From positions 7,761,601 through 7,825,600 of the forward strand of contig CM073322.1 in the NCBI GenBank assembly GCA_037043015.1: DNA of 64,000 nt, written 5' to 3'. This DNA comes from Bryum argenteum (lineage: Eukaryota; Streptophyta; Bryopsida; Bryales; Bryaceae). A program made the position numbers and the translations under genes. Every line of letters starts with the position of its first letter. Position 1 is the first letter of the stretch. Positions 34,797 through 47,055 of the stretch are shown here, piece after piece. Under the pieces are notes generated by a model. It had not been told where the DNA came from, did not search any database, and was given only the letters and a program-made list of their open reading frames with translations.

Positions 34797-36397
34797 TACT
34801 TCAAGCTTGCTAAACATTACATATGTTGAGTAGAAGCATCTTGCAATTGGTCTAGTTTAACAGTAGTTAGAATTATAGTTCAACTCAAGAAAAGGATACA
34901 AGTAAAACACTCACAATTACAAAAACTCAAAACTTCAAGAAAAGTACCATCAATTTCTAGCTTTATAAGCTCCAGTATGTTGAAGAGTAATCATAAACGA
35001 CTCATACAAAAAAGTTTCCAAGTTTTTATCACATCTTTAGTACCAAAACCTCATATCAACCTTTATTACAATCACAGGTTTACACAAGATATATTGCTTC
35101 TTGAGGAGAAAATAGTAGACATTCTTACTTCTACCTCTTTATTTTGTCAAACACTTATTTCACATATATTCTTGCCACCATTTAGGTTTTTGATAGCAAC
35201 CAACTCATCAACAACTTCTTTCATTGATGGCCTATCGCGTCCATGATCTGCCAAACACTTTGATGCTAATTCACCTATTTTTTGGATCTCTACAAGAATA
35301 TTGGAAGACTCACTTGCATTCTCACCAAGTAACTTAGGATCTACAATAGCCTCTATATTCTTTGTTTCTATAAATGGCATAGCCATCGTTGCAAGATTGA
35401 TGTTATCCGTATCTCGCTCTAAACTGATTGGCTTTGATGATGTTATAAGTTCCAACAGTACCATCCCAAAACTATATACATCACTTTTATCCGTCAATTG
35501 GAACTTATGAAAATACTCGGGGTCAAGATATCCCGGAGTTCCCTTCACATTGGTTGATACATGAGTTGCATCTTCCTTCACAAGCTTTGATATCCCAAAG
35601 TCAGCAACCTTGACATTGAATTTCTCATCCAATAATATATTGGAGGTTTTGACATCTCGATGATAGATTGGTGGAAAAGCAGCGGAATGCAAGTACCTGC
35701 AACAATACCACTCAAGTACATGCTTTCTTATCGTAAGAAAAAGCATATAGTTTTAACAAGCCATTGCTCGATTTGAGTTTGAGGATAAAACTTTTGATTT
35801 GGAACTAAACATATTCAAGTGATACATGAATTTCTCTTAAGTTTCATATTTTAGTTAACATCTCGCAAAATATATAATTGTATCTCAAAGTATATAAAAG
35901 ATACATGATATATAGTTTCAACTATGTACCTAAGAGCTTCTGATGTATCAATAGCAATTTGTAGTCTCTTGGCCCAAATCAGCTGCATCCCAACTTGTGG
36001 GTTGTATAAGTGTTGATATAAATCTCCATTTGGAACATACTCATATACAAGCATTGGAACCTCAACCTCAATACAACATCCATGCAACTTTACCAAGTTT
36101 CGATGATTGACTTGTGATAATAGGGATACTTCATTCATATATTGCTCCAACTCCATCATATCCACGTTATTGGTTTTCTTGATAGCAACTTCAGTGCCAT
36201 TGTCAAGAATACCTTTGAATACAGTGCCAAAACCTCCAGATCCCAACTCAAAATCATTTGAGAAATTCTTGGTGGCCTTTTGCAATTCCTTAAGTGTGAA
36301 AAATGTTATTGATTGATTTCTGTAGTTTTGCATCTTCTCCATATGTAATTGTGTAAACCGCCTTCTTTCCTCCTGTGTTTTGGTTTCTCCACAACAA

Positions 36398-36768
36398 GAT
36401 AGATAGATGATGATAGATAGAAACTCCGGTCCCTTTCTAAGGGGGCCGGAGTGAATGAAGTGTCCGTTCGTAGTGCTAATATCCCGATGGCCACCGGACA
36501 AGGGGAAATTGGAACAATACTACTTCCCCCTCTCGAGGGTGGACACTATAACTACGCTAGTTTCTAGCCTAGTTACTAGTGCCTTGAAGATACTTGACAT
36601 AGTATCCCCCCAAAGGGCTTTGAGGTACCCATACAACAAGGTCCAAGGACCCCCCACAATAGTTGGGTGGACTATAGTGGTGAGCACCACGCCGGCATGG
36701 GGAATAGAACCCACTACCTCCTCATTGGGGGCCTAAGCCCTAACCACCAAGCCAAGGCTTGTGGTGCC
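36398..36768 (-). mobile_element. tRNA-type SINE in a coding exon
   Basis: Read on the minus strand, it starts GGCACCACAAGCC. It then shows a pol III box A (TGGCTTGGTGG) and box B (GGTTCTATTCC), a 200-bp body, and a tail of TATC/CATC repeats in place of poly-A. TTCTCCACAACAA occurs on both sides (36385-36397 and 36769-36781), a 13-bp target duplication typical of LINE-driven insertion. A second copy is at 48306-48648. Confidence 0.9.
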
Positions 36769-37288
36769 TTCTCCACAACAACATATTATACAAATCGAGA
36801 TGATCATAAAAATACCTGTACATGTAAGAACTGCAAACATCACATACAAACAAGGACCTCGATTCAGTCTTGTCAGTTTAGAAGTTTTTTCCTACCATTT
36901 TCACATTATACCAAATTTTTTAAATAATTGCTATCCACACCTTTATGACAAACAATACAAATTTGGATGGTAAGTTTTATCATAATAACAAAATTCCATT
37001 GGATCTTGAATGTTGTATAGTATACAAATGATAAGTTTATGTATGATCTTTATACATTAATCAGTCTAATAAGTTAATCACTTTGATTTGTTTCATAACA
37101 TTATATGCAATATGATATTGTTTAGTGAATCTTACCTATAATTTGACCCGTAGACACTTTTCCCCAAGACTTTTGAATGCTCACTCCAGAAAGAGCTCGA
37201 TAATATACCCTTGAATTTTGTTTACTCACTCCATAAGGAGTTGAACCTAGAGAAGGTGCCAAAGGTGGTCCTGGAGAATACGATAAAG

Positions 37289-38768
37289 CTGCAAACACCA
37301 CTAAACAATCAACAAGTTTTCAAGACTTGCATGTATACATCTTTGTGATGTATGTAGATGTTTATGGAAACGTGTATTTCATGTTAAATGATCCAAGAAT
37401 TCAAATTACATCATATAGATCATGTATAGAGTATTCAAAAAAGTAGAAAGCAAGTACAAAAAACCAAGCAATAATATTGCATGCATACAAACAAGTCTAC
37501 TTCATACTAAGTCAGTAAGTCTTGGATAGCTTAATGACTACATCCAAAATAATTTTAATCTACAGGAGGGGCCTACTTACTCACTACTTGTGTCACCTTT
37601 GAAACATACCTAGAAATATCGACACAAAAAGCAATTCTCTTACATATCATATGATACATTTTAGCCATAGCGGTTATAAAGGTCTAGACTTCTATTAGTC
37701 CAAAAACTTCAAAAATAATTGTCAACAATAGAAATTTTAATTAGATTTATTTCTTTTACCAAAAAAATTAAAGGAATACCTCCATGGTGTACAACATTCT
37801 ACATTCCTTATAGGTGAAATAGAATTAGCATACCACGTGTAATCCACATTTGACTACTTCTCGACTCAATCCAAAAGTATCACATCATGGGCTCCCCCCA
37901 TTGATTTTGTGAACATTATGAAGACCAACTTTGAAAATTTAAATTGGTGGATTCTGTGAGAATATAAAAATACTCGGATCCCAAAGTAGATTATGAAGAA
38001 GCATATTTGTTATTTCACAATGTTGAAAAATCCAAATCTCATTTCAATCTCTTTTTCCTAAATGTGTCTAGAGTGAGGTAAATATGGCATGTGTTAGCGT
38101 AAAACTGAAATAATGACTAATCTGACAAGGCTTATCCTCTCCTCATGTACAAAGTTGATCAAATTGGCATTGTATGAAAAATTACGAACAAAGTTGATTC
38201 TTCTAATTAAAAATCTCCACAATCAAAATAATCAATTAGCACCTTTTAAACACATCATTTTTTATTTTGTTATTGGTACAACACACCAAACTTGCAATGA
38301 TGCATGACAATATGCTCTAATAGAATTTCAACTACATACAAATTAACTTAGATGTACTAAACAAGTAAGCTTGAATATATCATGATGTAACTTGTATAAT
38401 AATTTAAAAATTACCCTGAAACAAAAACACCTTTAACGATCCTCAATAAGGTCCTTCAAAACTCTTAAAAATCAGAAAGTATGTCACCTTCAACTATTTC
38501 ACTATTTTTTAATGCAAAAAATTAACACTTGGGGAAGCCCTCTATGAGCATTTTAACCAAAAGTTATCTAATAATTCCTCTTCACAAGCTAATGAATCCT
38601 CTTTTATCTTGTGTTCTTATGTGTTCTTATGATTGTCCACATTTGAGTGAATCAGACAAGATTACTCGGATACGTCATCTAGCAAGCATGCTCTCCACAT
38701 TTCATTGAGCAACTAAACAAGTTGACTTAACAAATTGGACACTCGTCATGGGATATAAGGAAACGTAC
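37289..38768. other. Intron between ectodomain and linker exons, gene B
   Basis: AT-rich intron, near-identical to that of gene A. No separate gene seen. Confidence 0.7.
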
Positions 38769-39639
38769 TTCGATTTCCTTCAAATTGAAGCTCCACGGTT
38801 CCACTCACGGATGCGTTGGCTAGAAGGTGGCAAGAGCTGAAGCTGATGCTCCTGAAATTACTCGACATGGCTATACAAAGCCAGCGAGGGGGAGAGGTAG
38901 GGGTAACAGAACCACCAGTCGTATTACACAAATCGTTCGAAGTAGACATAACGGAGCAGGAGTTGGAGATATTGGTCGCGCAATCTAGAGCGAGCATCGT
39001 GGTATTTGTGATGTTCAAGCCTCCAAATCTGTTTGCGTTGAAGGCACGGCAGGTTGAAGCGGGTGCGGATGGTGCCAGTGACAGCGTTTGATTCCAGTAA
39101 TCTATCTCCGTTACCTTGTAAGAATCAGTGCTGAGTGTGGCATTTGCAGTGAAGTTGAGGTATAACTCTTTGTTCAGGCAATAAAATTGAAGATCAGGGT
39201 AATCTGTGTAGCATCGATTACCTATGGGATCGCCCTGCAAAATAAAGGGAAACCTTATCTCCACACCCCCACTATCTCCACACGACCTCACTGGGCAAAG
39301 TCCCGAGGCGCTTGCTCCATGGCACATGCTTATCAAAGCATTGACCATGGTTACTGCACAAGCAATCTTCAGCCCCAATAAAGCCATGGCACGATTTGCT
39401 GAAGTCATGTACACTGGTGGATCCAGACAGTAAAGCCAATCGGCCCAGCTAGTATGCAAATTTGCGGTATACGTGATTAGTCCTGTGCACTCATGTCTTC
39501 TGCGGCATGAATACTAGTACTCGTGCCGCAGGAGTACTCCTCCTCCAGCTCGTGGAAAAGCTGCACATACATGTGGACTTTATCTTTAGAGTCCGTGAAA
39601 CGACGACGGATATTGTAACCTTGGAGTTGAATAATGGGT

Positions 39640-39764
39640 GGTTCAAATGATATCAGGCTACTTGATCATCGTTTGAGTGATCACACTTCCTGCGGAGTAA
39701 ATCCTACTTAAGTATGTAAATGTTCTTCATACGAACGATCAAGTAGCCTGATAACATTTGAACC
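39640..39764. repeat. Short inverted-repeat element upstream of gene B
   Basis: Arms GGTTCAAATGATATCAGGCT and inverse GCCTGATAACATTTGAACC. Equivalent to the elements upstream of genes A and D. Confidence 0.75.
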
Positions 39765-42650
39765 TTCATTAGTAAAGGCAGAGGAGAAATGTTGAATAAG
39801 TCAAACAGCCACACACAACACAGAGAAATACTGGATTTTGGAGTGCACCTTCGATCACACTGCTGGTTCTCAACTCGATTCAAGCTGCCCCACCAGAGGC
39901 ACCGATCCAGGGCTGGCAGAGCAGTTCCGATTGACTCTGCTTCCGCTTACCGACTGTTTCTTGCAAGCGACCCACTACGGTAGCTCTCACCTTCGTCTAA
40001 TCTGGGCAGCCTCCTTCGATCTCATCCACGCTAGATTCCACTCTATTTGGATTTAGCACTTCCCCTTCACAGCTAGATCGTCTCCCACCGTGCTAGGTTG
40101 CATGTAAGACTCTAGGATCAGAGCACACAGAATGAAGGGAGAACTTGAATGCACCTCAATGCATCCACATTCACGAGCATATTCTTCCTCAATTTGTCAC
40201 AACAAATATTTTCATACTAACGATTCTTTTCCAACAGTACAATATTCTTTGATGATACCGATACGTCCCCAGTTCCTGAGAATAATTCAATCATATCGCA
40301 TCATATTTGAGAGATCCAAGTATGCGCGTATGAGCTGCCTTCCCGAGGACTGCTTTCACGTGGAGAATAGGTCCCTGCCACTGAAGTCAACTTATTCTAA
40401 ACTGGTCATATTCGTTGATACTGTTTAACTCTTAAACGCGTTGAATGTTGCAAAATGTCTTAATCTTGAGAATAGCTCCAAGCGAACTCCTGGATAAGTT
40501 AACTTCCTTGCATGATGAACTTAATATCGACAGATTGTGTGGTGACTGCTACAGTGATTCTTCGAATATATCCAGTGGGCCGCAGATAGCTCCAGATCAT
40601 TAGTATAGTGTTGTAGGCCGGTAGCTCACCATGAGGCTGTAGGCTAGCACTTAGGGCCACTTTATACTTGGGGCTGGATTGAGGGCCGGCCCGAATTCTT
40701 CAAATTTCAGCCAATAGGATGGCTGGATTCTTTCAAATTGGGCCCAAAGGCTTTATACTAGGGCCCGATTGGAACTTCGATTTATCCTTTGTGGCACTGT
40801 TTTGGCACCAAAATGTTTCGGCCTTACTAATGCAATTGGGACAAGGTTTACCTCGGCCCAAACTTCCCAACTTGGGCCCGAAGTCCGGCCTGCTCTCCGG
40901 CCGGCCTCAGCCTGTGTATAAAGTGGGCCTTATGGGACATATAGCCTCGGTAAATTGCTTAGGCTTGTGGAAAGGGGAGTCCCTACCATGCAATGGCATG
41001 GGGGCAAGTGACAGCCTTTGGGTTCTCTTCATCTTCACTCCGCCTTAGCTTGCCGTCAGCCCTCTCCGTCGCTGACGGCAAAACGTGCTCCCAGCTAGGG
41101 CCAGCCTTAGCCAAGTCGAGCGGCACTTGCCCGACCCCCCACCAACCTGCCCAAATCACAAAAGCCAAAAGTGACCCGTTAACTACTCATTAACTACACT
41201 TACCCCTACCCCTTGACCCTACGTACCTCTTCCCTTATCTTTTCTCCATTACTTTTCCCCTCGCTTTGTATTTTCCCCCTCCTTTGTACTTTCCCCATTC
41301 CTTTGTATTTTCCCATCCTTTTACCTACAAACTCTCCACCTTAGCCAAAGAAATTCAAAAATCATCTCTCTCTTCCACTTTCTGTATAGTTTGAGTAAAT
41401 CATGACATATAGATGCAAGTTTCCTATAACCTTTTCTATGATTCCATCATGTTTATGTCCTTATTATCTCGCGCAATTGTTAAAATCATGTCATTCTTCA
41501 TTACATCTATTTTCTATTATTTGAGAGTCCGAGTGGTTTGAAATTCTTGCAAGTAAAATTTGCCTTACTCCTATGATTTTTTTTTTTATGATTCCATCAA
41601 TTTTATCAGATATTTATTAGCTGTTCCAAGATATACAAGAAGTATTTTCCCTCCCTTCTTATCTAAATACACACTATTATTCAAAGTTCCGGTGACTTCA
41701 ACTAGTCTAAAGTAATTCGTGAAAAATAGCTCCGATCTTCCAATAATTTTTTTGATGATTCCAATAAATTTATAGGGTTCTAAATGGCTATTATAAACCT
41801 TGAAACCACCTCTACCATGTTACTTTCTAATCCATTTGCATACACCCCTTACTTTCTTGAATCTAATTAATCTTGAGTAATTCGGGAAAAATAATTCCCT
41901 CACCCTCGTAGTCGCAAGATTTTCACCATAATTTTTATATGACATGAATTACCTAGTAAAATTATACAAATACTCTCCCTCCTACATTCATATGGTCCTA
42001 TTTATCTATTTCGGATATTAAATTCACCTTCTTCCCATCATTTTCTTATTAAGACCCCTATTCAAACTAGAGGGGCTGGAGTGGAGGGGGGCTGGGGGGT
42101 AAGATGGAGGGCTAGGGGGTGAGATGGGGGTAAGCTACGGGTAGGAGGGTAAGCTACAGGCAGGTGGAGGGGGGTAAGCCGTGGGGGCAGGGGTGGCTGC
42201 CCGGCAGCCAACTGCCGGCCCCTGCCGCAGCAGCTGCCGCGAGGCACGGCCAGCGTGCTAGGCCCGTGCCAAATGAGGGGGCCTTGGCCGAGCCCTCGCA
42301 TAGTCATGTGTGAGGGCCATGAATGGGCACAGTCCTCACTCTTTTTGTTTTAGAATTCTTGAATGTTGTGTTCCTTAGTACCTGTTGTGTTTTTCATGCT
42401 CAACTAATCTTCTTATTGGTGTTTTCATGTTGGTGTCATATAAGTAGAAGTGATAGAAATGTGTGTTGATTAGGTTTTATTAGGATTTATACCTTATTTA
42501 GTTTCATTAATACATTGAGTTTTTAGAGATAAAGCCTATTTCCGAATTAAAGTTGTGACAATTTAGATGTTCCTGTCCATGCTTAAGACCCCTTGTATGA
42601 GTAGGACTTCCACAACACATCATGTGTTGAAAGTATGTAGTTCTTCTTTT
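39765..42650. other. Upstream region of gene B and following intergenic DNA
   Basis: Up to about 40828 it duplicates 33531-34563. Beyond that it is unique: a GC-richer part to about 41170, a pyrimidine-rich part to 41340, AT-rich DNA, then a G-run-rich tract at 42068-42195. The short frames show no recognisable protein. Confidence 0.5.
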
Positions 42651-43501
42651 TTAACCCCTAATTAAAGTTGAAAAGAGCCCGAATCGGGTCATTTGGGGTC
42701 TGGTCAGCTCGTACATAATTAAAACCTTTTGCAGGTTGAAGAGTTTTTGCATAGCTTTCCAAAAAGTCCTTTCATGCTGCTAAATTCCTCATATTTTATG
42801 AGATATTCAAGATCAAAGTTGAAAAACACTATTTGAAATCTGCCCAAAACTGCCCAAACTGTGGTATATGCTCGTTTATTCTCGGAATCTGCCCAAAATA
42901 AATAAGATCGCAGGAACTCAAAAATTCACCAAAAATTGAAACTTTTTTTTTTATTTATATTTGTTTTTTGTACTTGGAAATAAGGTTGTAAGGCATGATT
43001 TCACTGTTTGGATCTTTCATTCAATAATTACTCACATGCCATTTTAATTACCAAAGAGGGGTCTTTGAAGTTGAATTTCAGCATACCTCCATGTGAAAGT
43101 TTAAGCATTTCATTACGTTTTATAGGTAGCATGAGGATAAAAACTACATAGGCATGTTCCCAACTCACTTAGGAACAAGAATTTGAAGAGCCTCAATTCA
43201 AATTTACACTTAAGATTGGTTTTTTGGACTCACAAAAAACTTCCAACCCATTTTGCAACAAGGGGAAAAAACTTTTCTTCAACTTTGAATGTTATGATCT
43301 CACAATTGGTAAGGAATTTGAATCTAAGGTTTGGTACACACATACATGGACAAGTTAGGTATGCGATCTTACGGTTATATACTTGAGATTTAGTCAAAAG
43401 TTGAAAATTTTCATCTTGTATTGAAAGAGGGTGGTTTTGAGGAGTTCTGACAGTTTTGAGGAGTTCTGACAGTTTTGAGAGCTTTCGACTTTAGTGGTTA
43501 A
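42651..43501. repeat. TTAACCCC-family TIR element, about 850 bp
   Basis: The left end is TTAACCCCTAATTAAAGTTG. The right end is the inverse of TTAACCACTAAAGTCGAAAG. The right end also matches 58995-59090 in inverted form (CTAAAGTCGAAAGC, CCACCTTCTTTGAA-like). The left end resembles 57675-57730 (GAAAAGAGCCC, GGTCTGGTCA). Near its right end, GGAGTTCTGACAGTTTTGA is tandemly repeated. Non-coding; inferred non-autonomous transposon. Confidence 0.6.
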
Positions 43502-44550
43502 CTCTCCACCTTCCTCTTCTTTTTGTTTCTCTCAGTAAGAGAAAAATGTCAAAATCATTATAAAATTTTGGGTTGAGTCACGACAGTCTACACATTAGAA
43601 ATTTTTAGAGAGTAGTTTGAAGATCAAGAGAGAGTATGCACCATGTGAAATAGATGGATTTTCCCGATTTTAACACCTTAAAAATGTTGACTCCTTTCTT
43701 GAGAAGTGATTGTGTTCACCATGTTAAGTCGTGATTGAAGATTAAGAAGATAATTGCTTGTGTTCTCAATCAATCAACAATCAATAAAGTTATATTTAAA
43801 AATACTTTGTATTTCTTCCCCTCTTTGATAAATTCTCTTGTTTTTTTAAGATGAACAATATTCAATCAATAAAGTAAAGTAGGTGACAAAAGAGTGATGA
43901 AAACAAAGTCACTTTAAAGAAAGCCTTGTGACATGTGATTGATTCCTATTTTTATTAGTTTTTTGTGTCAACGAGGAGAAATATTTTTGTAATAGCTATG
44001 TTTAGGACCATCTTCCCAGAGGCATGATTGGTCAACCATGTATATAATATAATACTTTTAATTCAGAGAATTTTATGCCGTATATTATGTTCATTGAACA
44101 TAGGGTTTTAAATACGTTGTAGATATAACACCAGCCTTCATGGTAGCACTAGAATATGGAGTTTGTATGAATTCACAATACAAAAGCAACTACTTCAAGC
44201 TTGCTAAACATTACATATGCTGACTCGAAGCATCTTGCAATTGGTCTAGTTTAACAGTAGTAAGATTTGTATTTGAACTCAAGAGAAGGATACAAGTAAA
44301 ACACTCAAAAATTAAAAAACTCAAAACCTCAAGAAATGTACCATCAATTTCTAGCTTTATAAGCTCCAGTATGTTGAAGAGTAATCATAAACGACTCATA
44401 TAAAAAAAAATCCAAGTTTTTTATCACATCTTTAGTACCAAAACATCATATCAAACTTTATTAAAATCACATGCTTACACGAGATATATTGCTTCTTGAG
44501 GAGAAAATAGAAGACTTTCTTATTTCTACAGAAGCTACCTCTTTATCTTG
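43502..44550. other. 3' flank of gene C
   Basis: About 43740-44150 is a diverged copy of 17670-18000, and about 44190-44510 matches the 3' flanks of genes A/F and B. It holds the empty site for the 218-bp MITE. No separate gene. Confidence 0.55.
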
Positions 44551-46207
44551 TCAAACACTTATTTCACATATATTCTTGCCACCATTTTGGTTTTTGATAG
44601 CAACCAACTCATCAACAACTTCTTTTATTGATGGCCTATCTCGTCCATGATCTGCCAAACACTTTGATGCTAATTCACCTATTTTTTGGATCTCTACAAG
44701 AATTTTGGAAGACTCACTTGCATTCTCACCAAGTAACTTAGGATCTACAATAGCCTCTATATTCTTCATTTCTATAAATGGCATAGCCATCGTTGCGAGA
44801 TTGATGTTATCAGTATCTCGCTCTAAATCGATTGGCTTTGATGATGTTATCAGTTCCAACAGTACCATCCCAAAACTATATACATCACTTTTCTTCGTCA
44901 ATTGGAAGTTATGAAAATACTCGGGGTCAAGATATCCAGGAGTTCCTTTCACATTTGTTGATACATGACTTGCATTGCTCTTCACAAGCTTTGATATACC
45001 AAAGTCAGCAACCTTGACATTAAATGTATCATCCAATAATATATTGGAGGTTTTCACATCTCGATGATAGATTGGTGGAAAAGCAGCGAAATGTAAGTAC
45101 CTGCAAAAGAACCCCAATGATTGTTCTTTTGTATATAAGATACAAAATTAAGGAACGAACCAAATAGTCCCAATAACCAAAGTTGTTCTCAAGTTCAAGG
45201 TAAACCTTAAAACTAGGACCAAATATATTCTAAGTGGTGCATGAGTATGTTTAAGGTTCATATTTTGGTAGAACTTTTGTGATTCAAATTACTGTAAATA
45301 AATCTTTCTATAAGAAACATAATGTGTAGTGTATGTTATCTCGTACCTGAGAGCTTCTGCCGTATCAAAAGCAATTTGTAGTCTCTTCACCCAATTCAAT
45401 TGCTTTTCAACTCGTGGGTTGTGTAAGTGTTGATACAAATCTCCATTTGAAACATACTCGTATACAAGCATTGGAACCTCCACCTCAAGACAACATCCAT
45501 GCAACTTCACCAAGTTTCGATGATTGACTTGTGATAATAGGCATACTTCATTTATATATTGCTCTAGCTCCACATCCACGTTGTTGGTTTTCTTGATAGC
45601 AACTTCAATACCATTGTCAAGTATACCTTTGTATACGGTGCCAAAACCTCCAGATTCCAACTTACAATCTTTTGAGAAATTCTTGGTGGCCTTTCTAAGC
45701 TCCTTCAATTTGAAAAATGTTGTTGATTGGATTTGGTAATTTTGTATCTTCTTCAAATGCAATTGTGCAAATTGCCTTGATTTCATATGCGCTCTAGTAA
45801 CTTTACACCAACAATATGTACATGTTATAATAAACATAACACCACATGCACCTGCAACAACTATAAACGTCACATATATGTTATTAGAACATTGGATTCA
45901 AATTTCAAAGAAAAAGCTGACAAATTAAACATTAAGTACCACATCAAAATAAAATAAAATAAAATAAAATAAAATAAAGAAGTTATTTTTTATATACAAT
46001 AGCCATTATCTATAAATGAAAATAACATTTTCTCATTCTTATTTTATATATTTTGAATTTCTTTTTGTTTGTTCAATTGATTCTCACCTCCAAATACCAC
46101 CCCTAATTTTTTTTTGCTTTTGGTGCTTTCCATAGAAAAAAGATCAAGTCTTGTAGGAGGTGGGGGAGTGATAGTAGAGTTTAAGGTAGTATTTTGAATC
46201 GATAAAG
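44551..46207 (-). CDS. Receptor kinase gene C, kinase part without ectodomain
   Basis: Three exons are clear: linker 46207-46088 (TTLNSTITPPPPTR), transmembrane plus N-lobe 45851-45347 (hydrophobic GVMFIITCTYCW, then kinase), and C-lobe 45100-44551. Junctions are GT-AG with the family's phases. The catalytic parts AIKK, HRDVKTSN, DFG and GTPGYLDPEY are present, but the glycine loop reads ESGGFG, so its first glycine is replaced. No GUB_WAK_bind exon is found in the 4.8 kb upstream. There the expected position is taken by a poly-A tract and a long-TIR repeat. The gene could use a distant first exon, be a receptor-less kinase, or be a decaying copy. It is more diverged from A, B and F than they are from each other. 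Confidence 0.72.
45948..45978. repeat. (AAAAT)n microsatellite
   Basis: About six copies of AAAAT in the intron between the linker and N-lobe exons of gene C. Confidence 0.9.
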
Positions 46208-47009
46208 CTGCAAATAAAATTGTAAGTCTTTGTAAAAGAAAATCCAGGAATCTAAACTAGAATTAAAGAAGTAGAAGAATGCTTATTTTTTGAAATATTT
46301 GCAAATAGAGCACCATCTACAAAACTCCCCTCCATAGCCAATTTGTACCTTTTTTTCTCGTTATGAATAAGTTTCTATGACAATTTGAATTTCATTTTCT
46401 CCAACTCAAGGAGACCATAGATATTAAAAGAAATTAGAGTAGTTCTGACATCACTACCTTTTAAAATCTAGCGGTTCCTTTTGTTGGCAATGCGGTTTAG
46501 TTGCCCAACATATCTACGAGCCCTAGCAGCCTTTGAGCGGAGAGTAAGATTAAAAGTCGCAGAGGAAGAAGGAAGAGGCGGAGGAATTTGAGAAATGACA
46601 TCCTTACTACTCAAAACATGCACATGGTCCTCCTTGTACAAGAAAGACGCACTTGGTCAATACTGTTTAGAATGTCATTGATCTTAGCGGTTCCAAAATA
46701 CATACCAAAAAAAAAGGCAAACCATAAGACCCATGTAAAAGGTGCCGCTCCGGTCTCCAATTGCTTATCATCTTCTTCAGTTTATAAGCCTCACAACATT
46801 CCCCGTTTCTCTTGTGTTTGTTTATTAATACATTGAGTCTCATATGGAAAGTATGCATTGATAAGGTCAACGAGGTAATGCCAACTATTCACATTCAAAA
46901 CATTTATATCACAATCCCAATAGTTTCCTCAACAATCTTGAAGAAATAATAGAGAGTTCCGTTAGCCTTAAGGTCAATAGACAACCTCCGAGTCATCCAT
47001 TGAGAGGGG
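46208..47009. other. Region upstream of gene C, no ectodomain exon
   Basis: No similarity to the ectodomain exons of A, B or D. A minus-strand stretch at about 46480-46600 reads SSSATFNLTLRSKAARARR, Ser then Arg-rich, but I recognise no family. Confidence 0.45.

Positions 47010-47054
<45 letters not shown>
47010..47054 (+). repeat. Poly-A tract, about 45 bp
   Basis: An uninterrupted A run directly abutting the left arm of a long-TIR repeat. It could be a retroposon tail or a slippage-expanded run; its length in the assembly is uncertain. Confidence 0.85.

Positions 47055-47055
<1 letters not shown>

Larger units (their letters stand above)
35147..39387 (-). pseudogene. Receptor kinase gene B, WAK-like, interrupted by a SINE
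   Basis: Exons: ectodomain 39387-38769 (206 codons; signal peptide MALLGLKIACAVTMVNALI, then CPVRSC and GGVEIRFPFILQ of a GUB_WAK_bind domain), linker 37288-37136, transmembrane and N-lobe 36830-35930, C-lobe 35696-35147. All junctions are GT-AG with phases 1, 1, 2 as in gene D. The kinase has GSGGFG, AIKK, HRDVKTSN, DFG and GTPGYLDPEY. The N-lobe exon holds a 371-bp SINE plus a 13-bp target duplication, 384 bp in all, exactly the excess over the 517-bp exon of gene A. Reading through the SINE meets TAG after 12 codons. Unless the SINE is spliced out, the product is a secreted or membrane ectodomain without kinase. Confidence 0.85.

Noticed and set aside
36688..36768. A possible tRNA gene (box A and box B with proper spacing)
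   Set aside because: The region does not fold into a complete cloverleaf by inspection and is the head of a SINE with a target duplication and a second genomic copy.
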